A DNA stretch of 64,000 bases from Williamsia herbipolensis (GTDB lineage Bacteria > Actinomycetota > Actinomycetes > Mycobacteriales > Mycobacteriaceae), in assembly GCF_000964005.1 (NCBI RefSeq), contig NZ_JXYP01000021.1:1-64000 (forward strand). The letters are read 5' to 3'. Below the pieces are notes generated by a model that searched no databases, was not told where the DNA came from, and worked only from the letters and a program-made list of their open reading frames with translations. The position numbers and the translations under genes were made by a program. Shown here one piece after another: positions 1 through 19,583 of the stretch. How positions within the stretch are numbered: the first letter of the stretch is position 1; every line of letters begins with the position of its first letter.

Positions 1-111
1 TACTCACCCGTTCGCCACTCGAGTACCCCGAAGGGCCTTTCCGTTCGACTTGCATGTGTTAAGCACGCCGCCAGCGTTCGTCCTGAGCCAGGATCAAACT
101 CTCCATGAAAA
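1..111 (-). rRNA. rrs: 16S ribosomal RNA, 5' end (partial)
   Basis: Read on the minus strand this is the start of a bacterial 16S gene: the universal 8F primer region AGAGTTTGATCCTGGCTCAG lies at about 84-103, followed by the actinobacterial stretch leading to ACATGCAAGTCGAACGG and a short V1 hairpin with a CTTCGGG-type loop. The gene runs off the left edge, so only about 110 nt are present. The mature 5' end is placed near 106-112 by analogy and could be off by several bases. The V1 sequence resembles Gordonia/Williamsia-type sequences from memory. Confidence 0.97.
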
Positions 112-470
112 ACCAGAGAAAAACAGCCACCAACCCAAAAGCCGGCAACCAGAATTTCAACACAATCTTCCCAGCAGAGAAAAAATCCCAACCAAAAAAA
201 CAACTGACAACCACCCCAAAAGGGCGGCATCAACAAAAAAACAGTGCCGGACTCAAAACCGACACCACAAAAAATGGCATAAACAATCCATCAACACACT
301 ATCGAGTTCTCAAAGAACACACACCCACGGACTGATCCTGTGACGAACCAGGCTCCGTGAGCCCCGTCAGAGCGCGTTGTTTCCCAACGATCTCTGACAT
401 GGGATTTGCACCCCAAGCGCGGAAGTTCCTCCGGAAACTCTCTCCGGTTTGTTTCCCCCGCTCTGCGGTG
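112..470 (-). other. rRNA operon leader
   Basis: This stretch carries no convincing protein gene; the small ORFs in it are chance readings of an A/T-rich leader. Read on the minus strand it is the transcribed leader of the rRNA operon, between the promoter near 479-507 and the 16S 5' end. It contains the BoxA-type antitermination signal and a pyrimidine-rich, T-run-containing segment next to the 16S gene, typical of precursor rRNA processing regions. Confidence 0.8.
310..319 (-). promoter_or_regulatory. BoxA-like rRNA antitermination element
   Basis: The minus strand reads TGTTCTTTGA, close to the nut-site BoxA consensus TGYTCTTT(A)A, within the small palindrome GTTCTTTGAGAAC. Its place in the rRNA leader about 200 nt before the 16S 5' end is where BoxA normally sits, allowing a NusA/NusB/NusE/NusG complex to protect rRNA transcription from premature termination. 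Confidence 0.8.
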
Positions 471-478
471 CGATATGA

Positions 479-507
479 AAGTTACACAGGCGCGAACGCA
501 GCGTCAA
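479..507 (-). promoter_or_regulatory. rrn promoter (-35/-10)
   Basis: On the minus strand a -35 hexamer TTGACG (502-507) is followed by a 17-nt spacer and the -10 hexamer TAACTT (479-484). These match mycobacterial-type rRNA promoters, and transcription would start near 471 toward the 16S gene. Only this one promoter is obvious between tyrS and the leader. Confidence 0.8.
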
Positions 508-533
508 ATCGCCTGGTCAGAGGCTCGCAAACG

Positions 534-1805
534 TTAACGGAAGCGCGCACCGGCGACGTTTCGCTTGCCGCGGCGCACCACGAGCCATCCGCCGGCCAGC
601 AGATCCGCCGACGTCGCCACCCAGTCCGGGTCGACCACCTTCGCGTTGTTCACGTAGGCCCCACCCTCGGCGATCGTGCGACGAGCTGCCTTGTTGCCGT
701 CACTGAGACCGGTCGCGACCAGCAACTCGACGATCGTGGGTTCGTCGGCGGACGCGTAGTCGGCGACCACGGTCTCCGAGAGTGCTGCGCCGAGCGTCGC
801 CCCGTCGAGGTCGTCGAGGTCGGCACGGCCGAAGAGGGCCTGGCTCGCGGTCTGCACCGCACGGGTGGCCTCGTCGCCGTGGACCAACGTCGTCATCTCA
901 GCGGCCAGTGTCTTCTGCGCCGAGCGCAGGTGCGGCGTCTCGGTGGTGGCGGTCTCGAGGGCGTCGATCTCGTCCCTGCTCAGGAAGGTGAACCACCGCA
1001 GGTATCGGATGACGTCGGCGTCGGCGGTGTTCACGAAGTACTGGTACCAGGCGTAGGGACTGGTCATCTCCGGGTCGAGCCACAGGCTCCCTCCCCCGGT
1101 GGACTTACCGAACTTCGTGCCGTCGGCCGCCGTGACCAGCGGGACCGTGATCGCGTGGAGGGCTGCCCCGTCGACGCGGCGCCCGAGGTCGACTCCACCG
1201 ACGATGTTGCCCCACTGGTCGGAGCCGCCGATCTGCAACGAGCAGCCGTACCGACGGTGCAGTTGGACGAAGTCGTTGGCCTGCAGCAGCAGGTAGCTGA
1301 ACTCGGTGTAGCTGATCCCGTCGCCGTCGAGGCGCCGCTTGATGGTGTCGCGCGCCAGCATGACGTTCACCGAGAAGTGCTTGCCGATGTCACGCAGGAA
1401 GTCGACGGCCGACAGCTCACCGGTCCAGTCCAGGTTGTTGGCGACGATCGCGCCGGTCTCGGTGTCGTCGATCGTGACGAACCTCTGCAGCTGTGCGTCG
1501 ATGCGCTGGGCCCAGTCACGCACTGTGTCGGTGGTCTGCATCGTCCGCTCGCCGACATCTCGCGGGTCGCCGATCATGCCGGTCGCTCCCCCGGCCATCA
1601 CGATGGGCCGGTGACCGGCGAGTTGGAAACGACGCAGCGTCAGCAGCGGCACGAGGTGCCCGGCGTGCAGGCTCGGCCCGGTGGGGTCGAACCCCGCGTA
1701 CAGGGTCAGCACCCCGGCCGACACCGCCGCGCGCAGCTGGTCGATGTCGGTGGACTGCGCGATCAGGCCGCGCCACTGCAGCTCGTCGATGATGTCGGTG
1801 CTCAC
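534..1805 (-). CDS. tyrS: Tyrosyl-tRNA synthetase
   Basis: Class I aminoacyl-tRNA synthetase that charges tRNA-Tyr in the cytoplasm. The protein from the chosen GTG is 423 aa, the usual bacterial length. The ATP-binding HIGH motif is present as HAGH near residue 47 and the KMSKS loop as KFGKS near residue 227; a C-terminal S4-type RNA-binding segment follows (residues about 355-415). The open frame extends upstream to 2024, but the GTG at 1805 overlaps the glycosylase stop (GTGA) and gives the standard N-terminus [13 protein letters not shown], so it is preferred. Translational coupling to the upstream DNA glycosylase is likely. It ends immediately upstream of the rrn promoter. Confidence 0.95.
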   Translation of the reverse strand: MSTDIIDELQWRGLIAQSTDIDQLRAAVSAGVLTLYAGFDPTGPSLHAGHLVPLLTLRRFQLAGHRPIVMAGGATGMIGDPRDVGERTMQTTDTVRDWAQRIDAQLQRFVTIDDTETGAIVANNLDWTGELSAVDFLRDIGKHFSVNVMLARDTIKRRLDGDGISYTEFSYLLLQANDFVQLHRRYGCSLQIGGSDQWGNIVGGVDLGRRVDGAALHAITVPLVTAADGTKFGKSTGGGSLWLDPEMTSPYAWYQYFVNTADADVIRYLRWFTFLSRDEIDALETATTETPHLRSAQKTLAAEMTTLVHGDEATRAVQTASQALFGRADLDDLDGATLGAALSETVVADYASADEPTIVELLVATGLSDGNKAARRTIAEGGAYVNNAKVVDPDWVATSADLLAGGWLVVRRGKRNVAGARFR

Positions 1806-2500
1806 CAGTCCGATCCTTCCGCATCGATCGAGCCCGCGGCCAACCGACGTCGCCGGACCGCCGCCGATCCCGACCGGAAGGCCGAGACCGCCGGTGACCC
1901 GGCGATCCAGAACCGCCACGGTCGGCCGGTCGCGATGGTGATCCCCACCCTCGGCCCGCACACGACCGCGTCGTCGTCGAGAGGGGCGCCGCGGTGCAGA
2001 CGTAGCGGGCTCGTCGGGGAACACAGATCGAGACCGTTGTCGGCGAGGTCGGCCGCGACAGCCGCGCCCAGATTCCCCGGCCCCATGGCGAGGCGATGCG
2101 CCGCAATCCCCGACGAGCGTGTCCGTGACCTGCGACGTACGACCGAGTCCTCTCCCTCGAGCACCTCGGCGGCGCGGAGAAGCACTGCGGCACCCTCGCC
2201 GTCTGCCTCGGCCGAGACGTTGAGGCAGAGATGGATGCCGTAGGAGCGGTAGACGTAGAGCCGGCCGGCCCGACCGAACATCACACGGTTGCGTGACGTC
2301 GGTCCACCGAAGCCGTGTGCCGCCGGATCGGGGTGACGCCCCGTCGCCGGACCGCCATAGGCCTCCACCTCGACGATCCGGAGTCGCACCGGACCCGCGC
2401 CGGGTTCGCCGGGCGCGACGAGGTCACATCCGAGGATCCGGCGGGCGACGGTGACCGGGTCGACGGACAGTTCGTCGACGGTCAACAGCGCATCGGACAC
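1802..2500 (-). CDS. mpg: DNA-3-methyladenine glycosylase (AAG/MPG family)
   Basis: Removes alkylated purines such as 3-methyladenine and hypoxanthine from DNA as the first step of base excision repair. The 232-aa product has the family features: the early RILGCDLV segment, the VEVEAYGG motif with the catalytic glutamate, the SRNRVMFG and [13 protein letters not shown] stretches, and AMGPGNLG. Start is GTG at 2500. The stop overlaps the tyrS start by four bases, so the two genes are probably one operon. Next to tyrS is also where the gene lies in mycobacteria (recalled synteny). Confidence 0.93.
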   Translation of the reverse strand: MSDALLTVDELSVDPVTVARRILGCDLVAPGEPGAGPVRLRIVEVEAYGGPATGRHPDPAAHGFGGPTSRNRVMFGRAGRLYVYRSYGIHLCLNVSAEADGEGAAVLLRAAEVLEGEDSVVRRRSRTRSSGIAAHRLAMGPGNLGAAVAADLADNGLDLCSPTSPLRLHRGAPLDDDAVVCGPRVGITIATGRPWRFWIAGSPAVSAFRSGSAAVRRRRLAAGSIDAEGSDW

Positions 2501-2509
2501 CGCGGGTGA

Positions 2510-2731
2510 TCAGCCGCCGGATCGGGCGATCAGTGCGTCGTGCTCGGCATCGTCGACCGACCGGGCCTCGGGGATGAGCAACACGGGGATGCCGTCGTCG
2601 ATGCGGTAGACCTGCCGCAGGCGAGGGTTGTAGAGCACCTCGTCGGAGCCGCCGTTCCCCTCGATGTAGAGCAGTTCACCGTGGTCCTGCGGGCAGACAA
2701 GTCTCTCGCGCAGGAAGGCATCGAGCGGCAT
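2510..2731 (-). CDS. Trm112 family protein (UPF0434-like)
   Basis: Small 73-aa protein of the Trm112/UPF0434 family; in eukaryotes and archaea Trm112 is a zinc-binding activator of methyltransferases, while the bacterial form is poorly characterised. The ATG at 2731 gives the expected beginning MPLDAFLRERLVCPQDHGEL. Only one cysteine is left (LVCPQD) and the second CxxC of the zinc-binding type is absent, as in other short bacterial members. It ends nine bases before the glycosylase start, so co-transcription is likely. No partner methyltransferase is adjacent. Confidence 0.85.
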   Translation of the reverse strand: MPLDAFLRERLVCPQDHGELLYIEGNGGSDEVLYNPRLRQVYRIDDGIPVLLIPEARSVDDAEHDALIARSGG

Positions 2732-2833
2732 GTCTGCTCCTCGGATCGGTGTCGGCACCTCGGCGCCGACGGATCCCACCAGTCTACGAACGCGGTCGTG
2801 TTCGCGGTGCGACCGGCTCGCGTCGGGATCGGC

Positions 2834-5827
2834 TCAGGACGTACGAGCCGCGTTCGGTGCAGCGGCGTCGGCCGACGACATCTCCCATTCCTTCTCCGCG
2901 AGAACCGTGCGGGTGAGGCGGCGATAGCGGCCGGTGTCGTCGCGGTACCAGACCCGCGCACTCGGTTTCGGCAGCCCCTGGGCGCGGAACGACCCCGGCA
3001 GCGGCCGGTAGGAGTGGCTCACCGGGATGTCGTCGACCGCCCAGACGATGTGCGGACGCTCGGCGGCGGACAGGCCGGCCAGGGCCACACGCAGCGACGA
3101 CACCGTCAGCGCGTGGGTCGTGCGGCGGGGTGAGACCACCGCCACCGCCAGCTGCGACCCCGGGGTGCCCACCGGGTACACGACGACCTGGTCGACATCG
3201 GGGTGGCGGGACAGCGCGGAGATGATCGGTTGCGGGTACACCGGTCCCTCCGAGGACTTGATCACGCTGTGGACGCCGGCCACCAACCAATGGTCGCCGT
3301 CGACGTCGCGGCGGACGAGCTGACCGGAGGTCTCCCACCGATCGTGACGACCGAAGACATCGCGCAGCACCGTGGCCCCGGTCTCGTTGCGCTGCCGCGT
3401 CTGCGCCAACAACAGACCGACCTCGTCGACGTGGGCCTCGCGCACGAAACCGCGCGGGTCGAGGAGGAACCGTTCCTCCACCACGTCCCAGGCCGCGACG
3501 CGAACCCGATTGGTCTCCGGCAGGGGCCGCCCGACGGATCCGACCTTGCCGCCGGAGATGTTGGCGAGGATCGCCGCACCGTCGGCGGTCGCATAGAACT
3601 CGATGACACCGGCGTCGGGGAATCGTTCGACGACGTCGTCCCACAACCCCGCGGGCATGCCCGAACCGATGAACAACCGGATCGGGTTGTGGTCGGTGAT
3701 CGCCAGGTCGGTGTCACGGACGATGTCGCGCATCATCGTCCAGGTGTACGAGACGACGGTGATGCCGTACCGGTAGACCTCGCGCGCGAAACTCTCCGGT
3801 CCGATCCCCGACGACAGCGCGATGCGTGAACCGCCGACGACGGTCGCGCCGAGCGTGGTCAGCAGTCCCGATGCGTGATGCAGCGGGGTGAGGCAGTAGA
3901 CGGTGTCGTTGTCGGTGAGCGAGGCCGCCGACGCAGCGCCGAACGCCGACATCGCCCAGCGGTGGTTGCTGATCGGCCACTTCTGCAGCGCTCCGTCGGC
4001 CCCGGTGAACAGGATGAACGCGAGGTCGCTCGCGAGTCCGGGGTCGCTGCGGTACCACGAGGGCACCTCGACCCGGTCGGGGTCGATCTGCTCCATGTCG
4101 ATGACCTTGTCGCCGTCGGCCTGCGGGATGGAGCGGGCGTCCCCACCACCGAGGACGAGGACGCGTTCGGCGTGCGGCACGCACTCGTCGAGGCTCACCG
4201 GGTCGGCGACGACCACGAGCACGTCGGCGAGACGCAGCATCGTCGCCAGATCCGACGACGGGGGCAACGGGACGACCACGGCACCGAGTCGCGACAGTGC
4301 GGCGATCGCCACCAGCGCACTGGGACGGGTCTCCATCATGACGCCGACGTGCTCGCCGGGCCGAACCCCGCACTGGATGAGTCCGCGGACGACGTTGTCG
4401 ATGCGGGTGTTGACCTCGGTGTGGCTCAGGACGCGGTCCTCGAAGAGGAACAGCTCGCGCCGTCCGGCGCGTTCGGCGTTCTCACTCATCAACTTGCCCA
4501 ACGAGATCCGCGTACCGGGTTGGATCTGGCCGAGTCGCATGAGGCGGGGCAGGGTGCGGACGGACTCGCGCAGGACCGCCTGGGAGGTACGACGGAACGA
4601 TCCCGCCGCCGCCACCATCTCGCGGCTCACGCCGGCGCCCGCGTCGGCGACGGCGCCGATGCCGTGGGTGACGCGCGAGGCGAGGCTGACCCCCGAACCG
4701 GAACTCTGCTGCGGGGTCACCGCCATCGGCGCGATGGCCTCGGGCTTGTCGCCGTTGCCCTCGTGCCACTGGATCCACCGGGCGGTCGTGGGCCAGCTCT
4801 GCGCTCCCGACACCGATCCCACGACGAGCCCGAAGTGTCCGACGGGCAGCATCGTCTCGTAGACATCGGCGCGCGGCGCGGCGCGGCGGATGCCCCGGAC
4901 GGCGGCGGGTTGTCCGATGTCGTCGGCGCCGCCGACGAAAGCCAGTACGGGGCAGGTGATCTCGGCCAGGGTGACGAGGTGGTCGCGGATCACGAACCCG
5001 CCCGACACCATCCGGTTGTGCACCACGAACTGGCGCAGCAGTTCGGCGATCGCCGGACCCGACCAGGCGACCCACCCGTCGGCCTCGAGGAAGCGGCGCT
5101 GGTCCTCACGCGGCAACAATGCGTCGCGATCGTGGAGCTGGCGGAGGAAGTCGATACGGCTGCGCGCGGCCTTGACCGGATCGAGCAGCTGGAAGCCGGT
5201 GCGCGCCAACCACCCCGGGATGTTGAGCCGGTTGAAGACGTTGTCGGCGAAAACCTCGGCCAGCGGGGCCATGATGTTGGCGGGCAGCCCCAACGGGAGC
5301 GCGGCGAGCACGTCGACAGGGCTGCCGAAGGTGGTGAGGCTGGCGATCTGCTGCGACCGTCGGTAGGCGGCGGCCTGGTAGGCGAACATCCCGCCCTGGC
5401 TGTATCCCACGAGGTGGACATCACGCCCGGTCTCCTCGTGCATGAGGTCGATGATCTGGTCGATCGCCACGATGTGGTCGGCCAGGGTGCGTTCCATGCC
5501 CCCGGCCTCCTGGTCGGGGGAACCGAAGTCCACGACCCACGGGTCGATGCCCTGACCGTGCAGGATCGACACCGCACCGTTGTGCGGGGTGACGTCGTAC
5601 ACGTTGGCCGACACCATCATCGGCGGGATCAGCAGGACGGGGGGCCCACCGTTGAGGTCGTCGGGGAAGTAGCGCCGCAGGCGGTACATCGGCGCGGTCT
5701 CCTCGACCCGGAACGGGGTGGGCCGGGTGCCGGTGTCGAGCCCGCCCATGCGGATGACCTCGAGACCGTTCTGGGCGGTCGCGACGACCCGGTCCAGCGC
5801 GCGTCCGACGTTCGGGATGCCGACCAC
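2834..5827 (-). CDS. Two-domain protein: alpha/beta-hydrolase (lipase-like) fused to acyl-CoA synthetase-like domain
   Basis: A 997-aa protein with the length and architecture of M. tuberculosis Rv1683, annotated as a bifunctional lipase/long-chain acyl-CoA synthetase. Residues about 30-370 are an alpha/beta hydrolase related to PHA synthases, with nucleophile elbow GYSQGG (Ser at residue 143), an acidic residue in GGADD and a histidine in PVGHFGL. Residues about 440-960 are ANL-like. In that domain the P-loop normally reading SGTTGxPK is degenerate (FTGADGALQK), the YGxTE motif is FYATADG, and no canonical C-terminal catalytic lysine motif is seen, so ligase activity is doubtful. In mycobacteria the homologue is linked to triacylglycerol turnover; that role here is inferred. 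Confidence 0.88.
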   Translation of the reverse strand: MVGIPNVGRALDRVVATAQNGLEVIRMGGLDTGTRPTPFRVEETAPMYRLRRYFPDDLNGGPPVLLIPPMMVSANVYDVTPHNGAVSILHGQGIDPWVVDFGSPDQEAGGMERTLADHIVAIDQIIDLMHEETGRDVHLVGYSQGGMFAYQAAAYRRSQQIASLTTFGSPVDVLAALPLGLPANIMAPLAEVFADNVFNRLNIPGWLARTGFQLLDPVKAARSRIDFLRQLHDRDALLPREDQRRFLEADGWVAWSGPAIAELLRQFVVHNRMVSGGFVIRDHLVTLAEITCPVLAFVGGADDIGQPAAVRGIRRAAPRADVYETMLPVGHFGLVVGSVSGAQSWPTTARWIQWHEGNGDKPEAIAPMAVTPQQSSGSGVSLASRVTHGIGAVADAGAGVSREMVAAAGSFRRTSQAVLRESVRTLPRLMRLGQIQPGTRISLGKLMSENAERAGRRELFLFEDRVLSHTEVNTRIDNVVRGLIQCGVRPGEHVGVMMETRPSALVAIAALSRLGAVVVPLPPSSDLATMLRLADVLVVVADPVSLDECVPHAERVLVLGGGDARSIPQADGDKVIDMEQIDPDRVEVPSWYRSDPGLASDLAFILFTGADGALQKWPISNHRWAMSAFGAASAASLTDNDTVYCLTPLHHASGLLTTLGATVVGGSRIALSSGIGPESFAREVYRYGITVVSYTWTMMRDIVRDTDLAITDHNPIRLFIGSGMPAGLWDDVVERFPDAGVIEFYATADGAAILANISGGKVGSVGRPLPETNRVRVAAWDVVEERFLLDPRGFVREAHVDEVGLLLAQTRQRNETGATVLRDVFGRHDRWETSGQLVRRDVDGDHWLVAGVHSVIKSSEGPVYPQPIISALSRHPDVDQVVVYPVGTPGSQLAVAVVSPRRTTHALTVSSLRVALAGLSAAERPHIVWAVDDIPVSHSYRPLPGSFRAQGLPKPSARVWYRDDTGRYRRLTRTVLAEKEWEMSSADAAAPNAARTS

Positions 5828-5869
5828 CCTGGCTACCTCCTGGTCGATGAATCCGTGATCGGTGTCACT

Positions 5870-8544
<2,675 letters not shown>

Positions 8545-8614
8545 GAGTTCTGGGGCTCCCTGGTTGTCGTGTGTCGGGCGAGGTCGGTTCCGGCCGGGCC
8601 GGGTTCGGGTGTGG

Positions 8615-14495
<5,881 letters not shown>

Positions 14496-14541
14496 TTAAT
14501 TCATCACCGGGGGTCGGGCGTCGACGATCACCGCGACGACG

Positions 14542-17040
14542 TCACCGCAGACGGGCGCCGACCACCTCACCCGCGTGCGCGACCGCGGCGTCGCGGGCGC
14601 CCGAGGCGTCGTCCTCGGTCAGCGTCCGGTCGGCGGCGCGGAAACGCAGGGCGAACGTCAACGATTTCGAGCCCTCCCCGACCTGCGATCCCGTGAACAC
14701 GTCGTAGAGCCGGATGTCCTCGAGCAGTGCACCCGCACCCGCCACCAGGGCGCGTTCGACATCGGCGGCGGCGACCCCGGCGTCGACCACCACCGCGACG
14801 TCCTGCAACACCGCGGGGAACAGCGACAGCTGCGGCGCGGGCAGCGCCGAGGACAGCGGGAGGAGATCCAGTTCGAGCTCGACGGCACAGGTTCGGGGCG
14901 GCAGACCGGCCCGGTCGATGACAGCGGGGTGCAGCTCACCGGCCCACCCGACGTCGATCGATCCGCCCGCACCGTCGTCGGCGACCACCCGGGCGCACCG
15001 CCCGGGGTGCCACGGCACGTGCTCGGCGGCGACCATGCGCAGCTCCACCCCCGAGGCCCGACCGATCACGCGCGCGGCGTCGAAGGCATCCGACGCCTCG
15101 ACCGGGCGTCCCGGACCCCACGGTCCCGCGGGCTCACGCGCGCCGGTGAGGACGACCGCGGCGCGCAGGGGCTGACGCGGCAACGACCCCATCAGCTCGG
15201 CGATCTCGTCCGACGTCGGGCGGCGGGTCACGTCGACGGTGGCGACGGGGTGGACGTTCTCGTCGGCGATCATCACCTGCCCGATCGTGTAGAGCGCGAC
15301 GTCGCGCTGCCCGCGGGCGAGGTTGCGGACGGCCATCTCGACGAGGCCGGGCAGCAGCGTCGTGTTCAACTCGCTGCGCGCGGACTCCAGCGGGTTGAGC
15401 ACCCGCACCGTCGCGCGCCGCGGGTCGTCGGCGTCGACGCCCCAGAGGTCGAGGACGCCGGCGGGCATGAACGGGAACGGCAGCACCTCGACGAATCCCG
15501 ACATGGCCAGCGCGCGACCGACACTGCGGCGGCGGATCTGCTCCCGGGTCAGGCCGGTCCCCGCCGGGGCGCTGGGCGGTACCGCGGGGATGTTCTCCAA
15601 CCCCTCCAGTCGCAGCACCTCCTCGACCAGGTCGGCCGACTGCCGCAGATCCGAGCGCCACGACGGCGGCGACACCTGCAGGGTGCCGTCGGCGCTCTCG
15701 CTCACGACGCAACCGACCTGCTCGAGGCGGCGCACGGTGGTTCCCGGTGCGTAGGTGATCCCCGCGACGCGGTCGGGGAGGTCCGGGGCGATGGTCACCG
15801 TTGCCGGGGTCGTCTCGATCGCGACGTCGGTGTGACCGGGATCGGGTCGGCCGCCGGCGATCTCCACGATGAGTGCGGTGGCACGGGCCAACGCGATCGC
15901 GGTGATCTGCGGGTCCACCGTGCGTTCGAATCGCTTGCCGGCCTCGCTGGAGAGCCGGTGACGTCGTCCGGTCCGGAACGCCGACACCGGGTCGAAGTTC
16001 GCCGCCTCGAGGATGACATCGACGGTGTCGGTGGAGATCTCGCTCTCGGCGCCACCCATCACGCCGGCCAGGGCGATCGGTCCGCGGTCGTCGGCGATGA
16101 CGACGTCATCGGGGTCGAGGGTGCGCTCCACGCCGTCGAGGGTGGTGAGCGTCTCCCCCGCGCTCGCGCGACGCACCACGATCGTGCCGGCCACGTGCGC
16201 GGCATCGAACGCGTGCAACGGTTGCCCGAGTTCGAGCATCACGTAGTTCGTCACGTCGACCGCGGCCGAGATCGGCCGCACGCCCGCGACCAGCAGTCGC
16301 TTCTGGATCCACCACGGCGACACCGCCGTCGGGTCGACGCCGCGGATGACCTGCGCGCAGTAGCGGGTGGCGGACGAGGCCGGATCGATGCGGACCGGCC
16401 ACGCATCGACCGATGACCCGTCGCCGTCGCTCGGCGCCTCGGCACCCGCGGGATCGACGTAGGGCAGATCGAAGCTCGCCGCGAGTTCTCGCGCCAGCCC
16501 ACGTACCGAGAACGCGTAGCCACGGTCGGGTGTGACGTTCACGTCGATCGCGGTGTCGTCGAGGCCGAGGGCGGTGAGCGCGTCGGTTCCGGGCTCCGCG
16601 GTACCCGGGGCGAGCACCAGGATCCCGGAATGGTCGGTGCCGATGCCCAGCTCCGACACCGAGCAGATCATGCCGTCGGAGGTGTGACCGTAGGTCTTGC
16701 GTGCGGCGATGGCGAAGTCGCCGGGCAGGACGCTGCCGGGAAGGGCGGCCACGATCAAGTCGCCCTCGGCGAAGTTACGTGCGCCGCAGACGATTCCGCG
16801 GGGGGCATCCTCGCCGACGTCTACCTGACAGAACCGGATCGGCTTCTTGAACTCGGTGAGCTCGGTGATCTGCTCGACCCGCCCGATCACCAGTGGCCCG
16901 GTGATGGTCGGGAAGTCCTCGACATCCTCGATCTCGAAGCCGACGCGTACGAAGCCGGCATCGATCTCGGCGGTCGACGCCGCGAAGTCGGCGGCTCCGC
17001 GCTGCAGTGATTCGGTCAACCAGGACTGGGGAACGCGCAC
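14542..17040 (-). CDS. pheT: Phenylalanyl-tRNA synthetase beta subunit
   Basis: Large subunit of the alpha2-beta2 enzyme that charges tRNA-Phe. The 832-aa protein begins with MRVPQSWL, has the EMAP-like tRNA-binding domain at about residues 40-150 (IVCGARNFAEGDLIVAALPG), the B3/B4 editing region (about 215-400), the B5 domain, and a C-terminal anticodon-binding FDX-ACB domain (about 735-832). It lies 52 bp downstream of pheS, with which it is surely co-transcribed. Confidence 0.97.
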   Translation of the reverse strand: MRVPQSWLTESLQRGAADFAASTAEIDAGFVRVGFEIEDVEDFPTITGPLVIGRVEQITELTEFKKPIRFCQVDVGEDAPRGIVCGARNFAEGDLIVAALPGSVLPGDFAIAARKTYGHTSDGMICSVSELGIGTDHSGILVLAPGTAEPGTDALTALGLDDTAIDVNVTPDRGYAFSVRGLARELAASFDLPYVDPAGAEAPSDGDGSSVDAWPVRIDPASSATRYCAQVIRGVDPTAVSPWWIQKRLLVAGVRPISAAVDVTNYVMLELGQPLHAFDAAHVAGTIVVRRASAGETLTTLDGVERTLDPDDVVIADDRGPIALAGVMGGAESEISTDTVDVILEAANFDPVSAFRTGRRHRLSSEAGKRFERTVDPQITAIALARATALIVEIAGGRPDPGHTDVAIETTPATVTIAPDLPDRVAGITYAPGTTVRRLEQVGCVVSESADGTLQVSPPSWRSDLRQSADLVEEVLRLEGLENIPAVPPSAPAGTGLTREQIRRRSVGRALAMSGFVEVLPFPFMPAGVLDLWGVDADDPRRATVRVLNPLESARSELNTTLLPGLVEMAVRNLARGQRDVALYTIGQVMIADENVHPVATVDVTRRPTSDEIAELMGSLPRQPLRAAVVLTGAREPAGPWGPGRPVEASDAFDAARVIGRASGVELRMVAAEHVPWHPGRCARVVADDGAGGSIDVGWAGELHPAVIDRAGLPPRTCAVELELDLLPLSSALPAPQLSLFPAVLQDVAVVVDAGVAAADVERALVAGAGALLEDIRLYDVFTGSQVGEGSKSLTFALRFRAADRTLTEDDASGARDAAVAHAGEVVGARLR

Positions 17041-17092
17041 TGTGGCTCAACTACTTTCGAGATCGAGGTCGGGAACGGCGGTGGGGCCGAGG

Positions 17093-18256
<1,164 letters not shown>

Positions 18257-18277
18257 TCACGCCCGCCGCCGGACGAT

Positions 18278-19084
18278 TCAACGACGGGTGGCGCGCGCGC
18301 TCGACCACAGACAGACGGCGGCGGCCGCCGCGATGTTCAGGCTCTCGGCCCGACCGCGGATAGGTATGGACACCCGATGGTCGGCCGCGGCGAGCACCTC
18401 GGGCGGCAGTCCGTGCGCCTCGTTGCCGAACAGCCACGCCACCCCGGTGGCCAGCACGGCGTCGGCGTCGTCGAGGGACAGCTCGCCGTCGGCCGCGGTG
18501 GCCAGCACGGCGATCCCCGCTGCGCGGAGGGCGTCGACGATCGCCTGCGGGTCCTGCGCCCGCGCGACCGGTATGTGGAACACACTGCCGGCGCTTGCCC
18601 GCACGGCCTTGCCGTTGTGCGGGTCGACCGAGGACGCGCCCACGAGGAGCACGCCCGCGCACCCCATGGCGTCGGCGGTGCGGATGAGTGTGCCGGCGTT
18701 GCCCGGATCGGAGATGTCCACGCCGACGGCGACCGTCGCGGTCGGGCCGGCGCGGTCGATGATGTCGGCCGGCGAGGCGTCGAGCAGATCGCAGATCGCG
18801 AACAGGCCGGGGGTCGTGGAGGTCTCGGCGAGCTTGTCGGCGGCCCGCGCGGTGACCACGAGGATCTCGATCCCCGCCGTGCGCGCCATGTCGAGGACGT
18901 CGGCGTGGCGGAACTCCTCGTCGACGCGCACGAGGACGGTGCGCACGACACCGACGTCGAGAGCCGACCGCACCGCGTTCGTCCCCTCGATCAGGAACTC
19001 ACCACGGTCGCGCCGCTCACTCGCGCGATGCAGCTTGGCAAACGAGACGACCCGCGTGGAGCGCTCGGTGAGTGCTGCGTCCAC
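18278..19084 (-). CDS. SpoU/TrmH-family RNA 2'-O-methyltransferase (TsnR-like)
   Basis: SPOUT-fold, SAM-dependent methyltransferase acting on rRNA or tRNA ribose. From the GTG at 19084 it is 268 aa: an N-terminal substrate-binding domain (about 25-95, FLIEGTNAVRSAL) and a C-terminal knot with motifs DISDPGNAGTLIRTADA, WLFGNEAHGLP and IPIRGRAESLN. The place between rplT and pheS is that of M. tuberculosis tsnR (Rv1644) as recalled; the actual target nucleotide cannot be told from sequence. The frame is open upstream into rplT, but that part is an overlap artefact. Confidence 0.9.
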   Translation of the reverse strand: MDAALTERSTRVVSFAKLHRASERRDRGEFLIEGTNAVRSALDVGVVRTVLVRVDEEFRHADVLDMARTAGIEILVVTARAADKLAETSTTPGLFAICDLLDASPADIIDRAGPTATVAVGVDISDPGNAGTLIRTADAMGCAGVLLVGASSVDPHNGKAVRASAGSVFHIPVARAQDPQAIVDALRAAGIAVLATAADGELSLDDADAVLATGVAWLFGNEAHGLPPEVLAAADHRVSIPIRGRAESLNIAAAAAVCLWSSARATRR

Positions 19085-19134
19085 TGCGGGTCGTGTCGTC
19101 AGGGGTCGAGATGCGTCAGGCGACGGATCGTCGA

Positions 19135-19515
19135 TCAGGCTGCCGGGGCGTTGACGTCGTCGGGCAGCGCCTTCTTGGCGATGGCCACCAGACCGGCGAA
19201 CGCCTCGGGGTCGCTGACGGCGATCTCGGCGAGGATCTTGCGATCCACCTCGAGCTCCGCGATCTTCAGACCCTGGATGAAGCGGTTGTAGGTGATGTCG
19301 TTCGCGCGGGCCGCGGCGTTGATCCGCGAGATCCACAGCTTGCGGAACTCACCCTTGCGCGCACGGCGGTCGCGGTAGGCGTAGGTGAGGGAGTGCAGCT
19401 GCTGCTCTTTGGCCTTGCGGTAGAGCCGCGAACGCTGGCCGCGGTAACCCTTGGATGCCTCCAGGGTTGTCCGACGCTTCTTCTGGGCGTTGACCGCCCT
19501 TTTCACGCGTGCCAC
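19135..19515 (-). CDS. rplT: 50S ribosomal protein L20
   Basis: A 126-aa, strongly basic protein starting [15 protein letters not shown], needed for early 50S assembly. Length and sequence are typical. It lies in the conserved infC-rpmI-rplT order, 68 bp after rpmI. In several bacteria L20 represses this operon; no L20-mimic structure was identified here. Confidence 0.98.
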   Translation of the reverse strand: MARVKRAVNAQKKRRTTLEASKGYRGQRSRLYRKAKEQQLHSLTYAYRDRRARKGEFRKLWISRINAAARANDITYNRFIQGLKIAELEVDRKILAEIAVSDPEAFAGLVAIAKKALPDDVNAPAA

Positions 19516-19583
19516 GTGGAATACCTCTTACTGTGTCGAGACCGCGCTCGGCGATCGATGAAACGGATGTGTGAGCGCGTCGC

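Noticed and set aside
50-343. Small ORFs over the 16S 5' end and leader
   Set aside because: The region is explained by 16S, BoxA and the rRNA leader; the A-rich repeats translate to low-complexity sequence.
357-2243. Plus-strand open frame of 628 codons across the rrn promoter, tyrS and mpg
   Set aside because: It reads through the rRNA leader and the antisense of two conserved genes; no family resemblance.
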